Source of the DNA: Bacteroidales bacterium UBA6366
GTDB taxonomy: Bacteria; Bacteroidota; Bacteroidia; Bacteroidales; UBA932
DNA: 64,000 bases
Reading direction: 5' to 3'
Assembly (NCBI GenBank): GCA_002438845.1
Contig: DJRG01000042.1
Coordinates: 62,001-126,000, forward strand
The position numbers and the translations under genes are program-made. The notes below the pieces were generated by a model. That model did not search any database. It was not told where the DNA came from and saw only the letters and a program-made list of their open reading frames with translations. Of this stretch, positions 63,930 through 64,000 are shown piece after piece (position 1 is the stretch's first letter; every line of letters begins with the position of its first letter).

Positions 63930-64000
63930 TAGTTTAAATCTTTAAATTGTTAATAATAGTTTAAGTACATAAGACCGTTCCCGGTCTGACGCATTACTAA

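Overview
The window looks like a chromosomal segment of a Bacteroidales bacterium, probably gut-associated, with roughly 50-53% GC by eye. Evidence is a SusD-type glycan-uptake gene at the left edge, many promoters of the Bacteroidetes form TAnnTTTG, an almost complete lack of strong Shine-Dalgarno sites, an Rnf operon with RseC, LolA/MMPL export genes and DUF2721, DUF3108 and BACON/Ig-like lipoproteins. Genus cannot be fixed from sequence reading alone; Rikenellaceae-like or uncultured Bacteroidales lineages are possible.

Layout. 1-2.1 kb: end of a polysaccharide-utilisation operon (SusD C-terminus, then a lipoprotein with a duplicated lectin-like domain). 2.2-6.5 kb, minus strand: GH31 glycosidase, a phosphomannose-isomerase homologue lacking its metal ligands, and an S4-domain Hsp15-like protein. 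6.6-15.7 kb: gene remnants, recJ, lysS, a SpoU/TrmH rRNA methylase, an unusual hairpin-repeat leader before a DUF2721 membrane protein, aroE, ssb, purA. 15.8-18.2 kb: ECF sigma factor, anti-sigma factor, secreted protein and outer-membrane barrel in one overlapping operon.

18.3-41.3 kb is the main accessory region: an aryl-polyene/flexirubin-type pigment cluster on the minus strand. A tyrosine ammonia-lyase-like enzyme would make coumarate, a PaaK-like ligase would activate it, two ACPs carry the chain, and KS, KS/CLF pair, DH-KS fusion, DH-GT2 fusion and FabG would extend and reduce it. A methyltransferase, hotdog thioesterase, three acyltransferase activities and a CrtI-like oxidoreductase would tailor it. 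LolA, a small secreted protein, an EamA/SMR protein and an MMPL exporter fused to acyltransferase and methyltransferase-like domains would move it to the outer membrane. A Fic gene with its own promoter sits between fabG and the rest. No DarA/DarB-type dialkylresorcinol genes are seen, so aryl polyene is more likely than complete flexirubin.

41.4-53.7 kb, minus strand: small OMP, complete rnfBCDGEA with rseC, DUF3108, dnaB, zinc-ribbon protein, Nif3, MerR, two M23 peptidases. 53.8-63 kb, plus strand: alaS, a continuous reading frame joining an LptF/G permease to methionyl-tRNA formyltransferase, thiamine pyrophosphokinase, a membrane polyferredoxin and a Tat-type ferredoxin-aldo/keto reductase, then tRNA-Ser(GGA) and an Ig-like lipoprotein.

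The most unexpected signal is not a gene. The hexamer GAATAT (either strand) occurs at about 165-170 places by hand count, against about 25-30 expected from base composition. The 8-base palindrome GAATATTC occurs about 22 times where fewer than one is expected. It appears in all codon frames, in intergenic DNA, and repeatedly as gaatATG at start codons. A second dispersed element, an inverted repeat built on CTTCGACAGGCTCAG, sits inside several coding regions.
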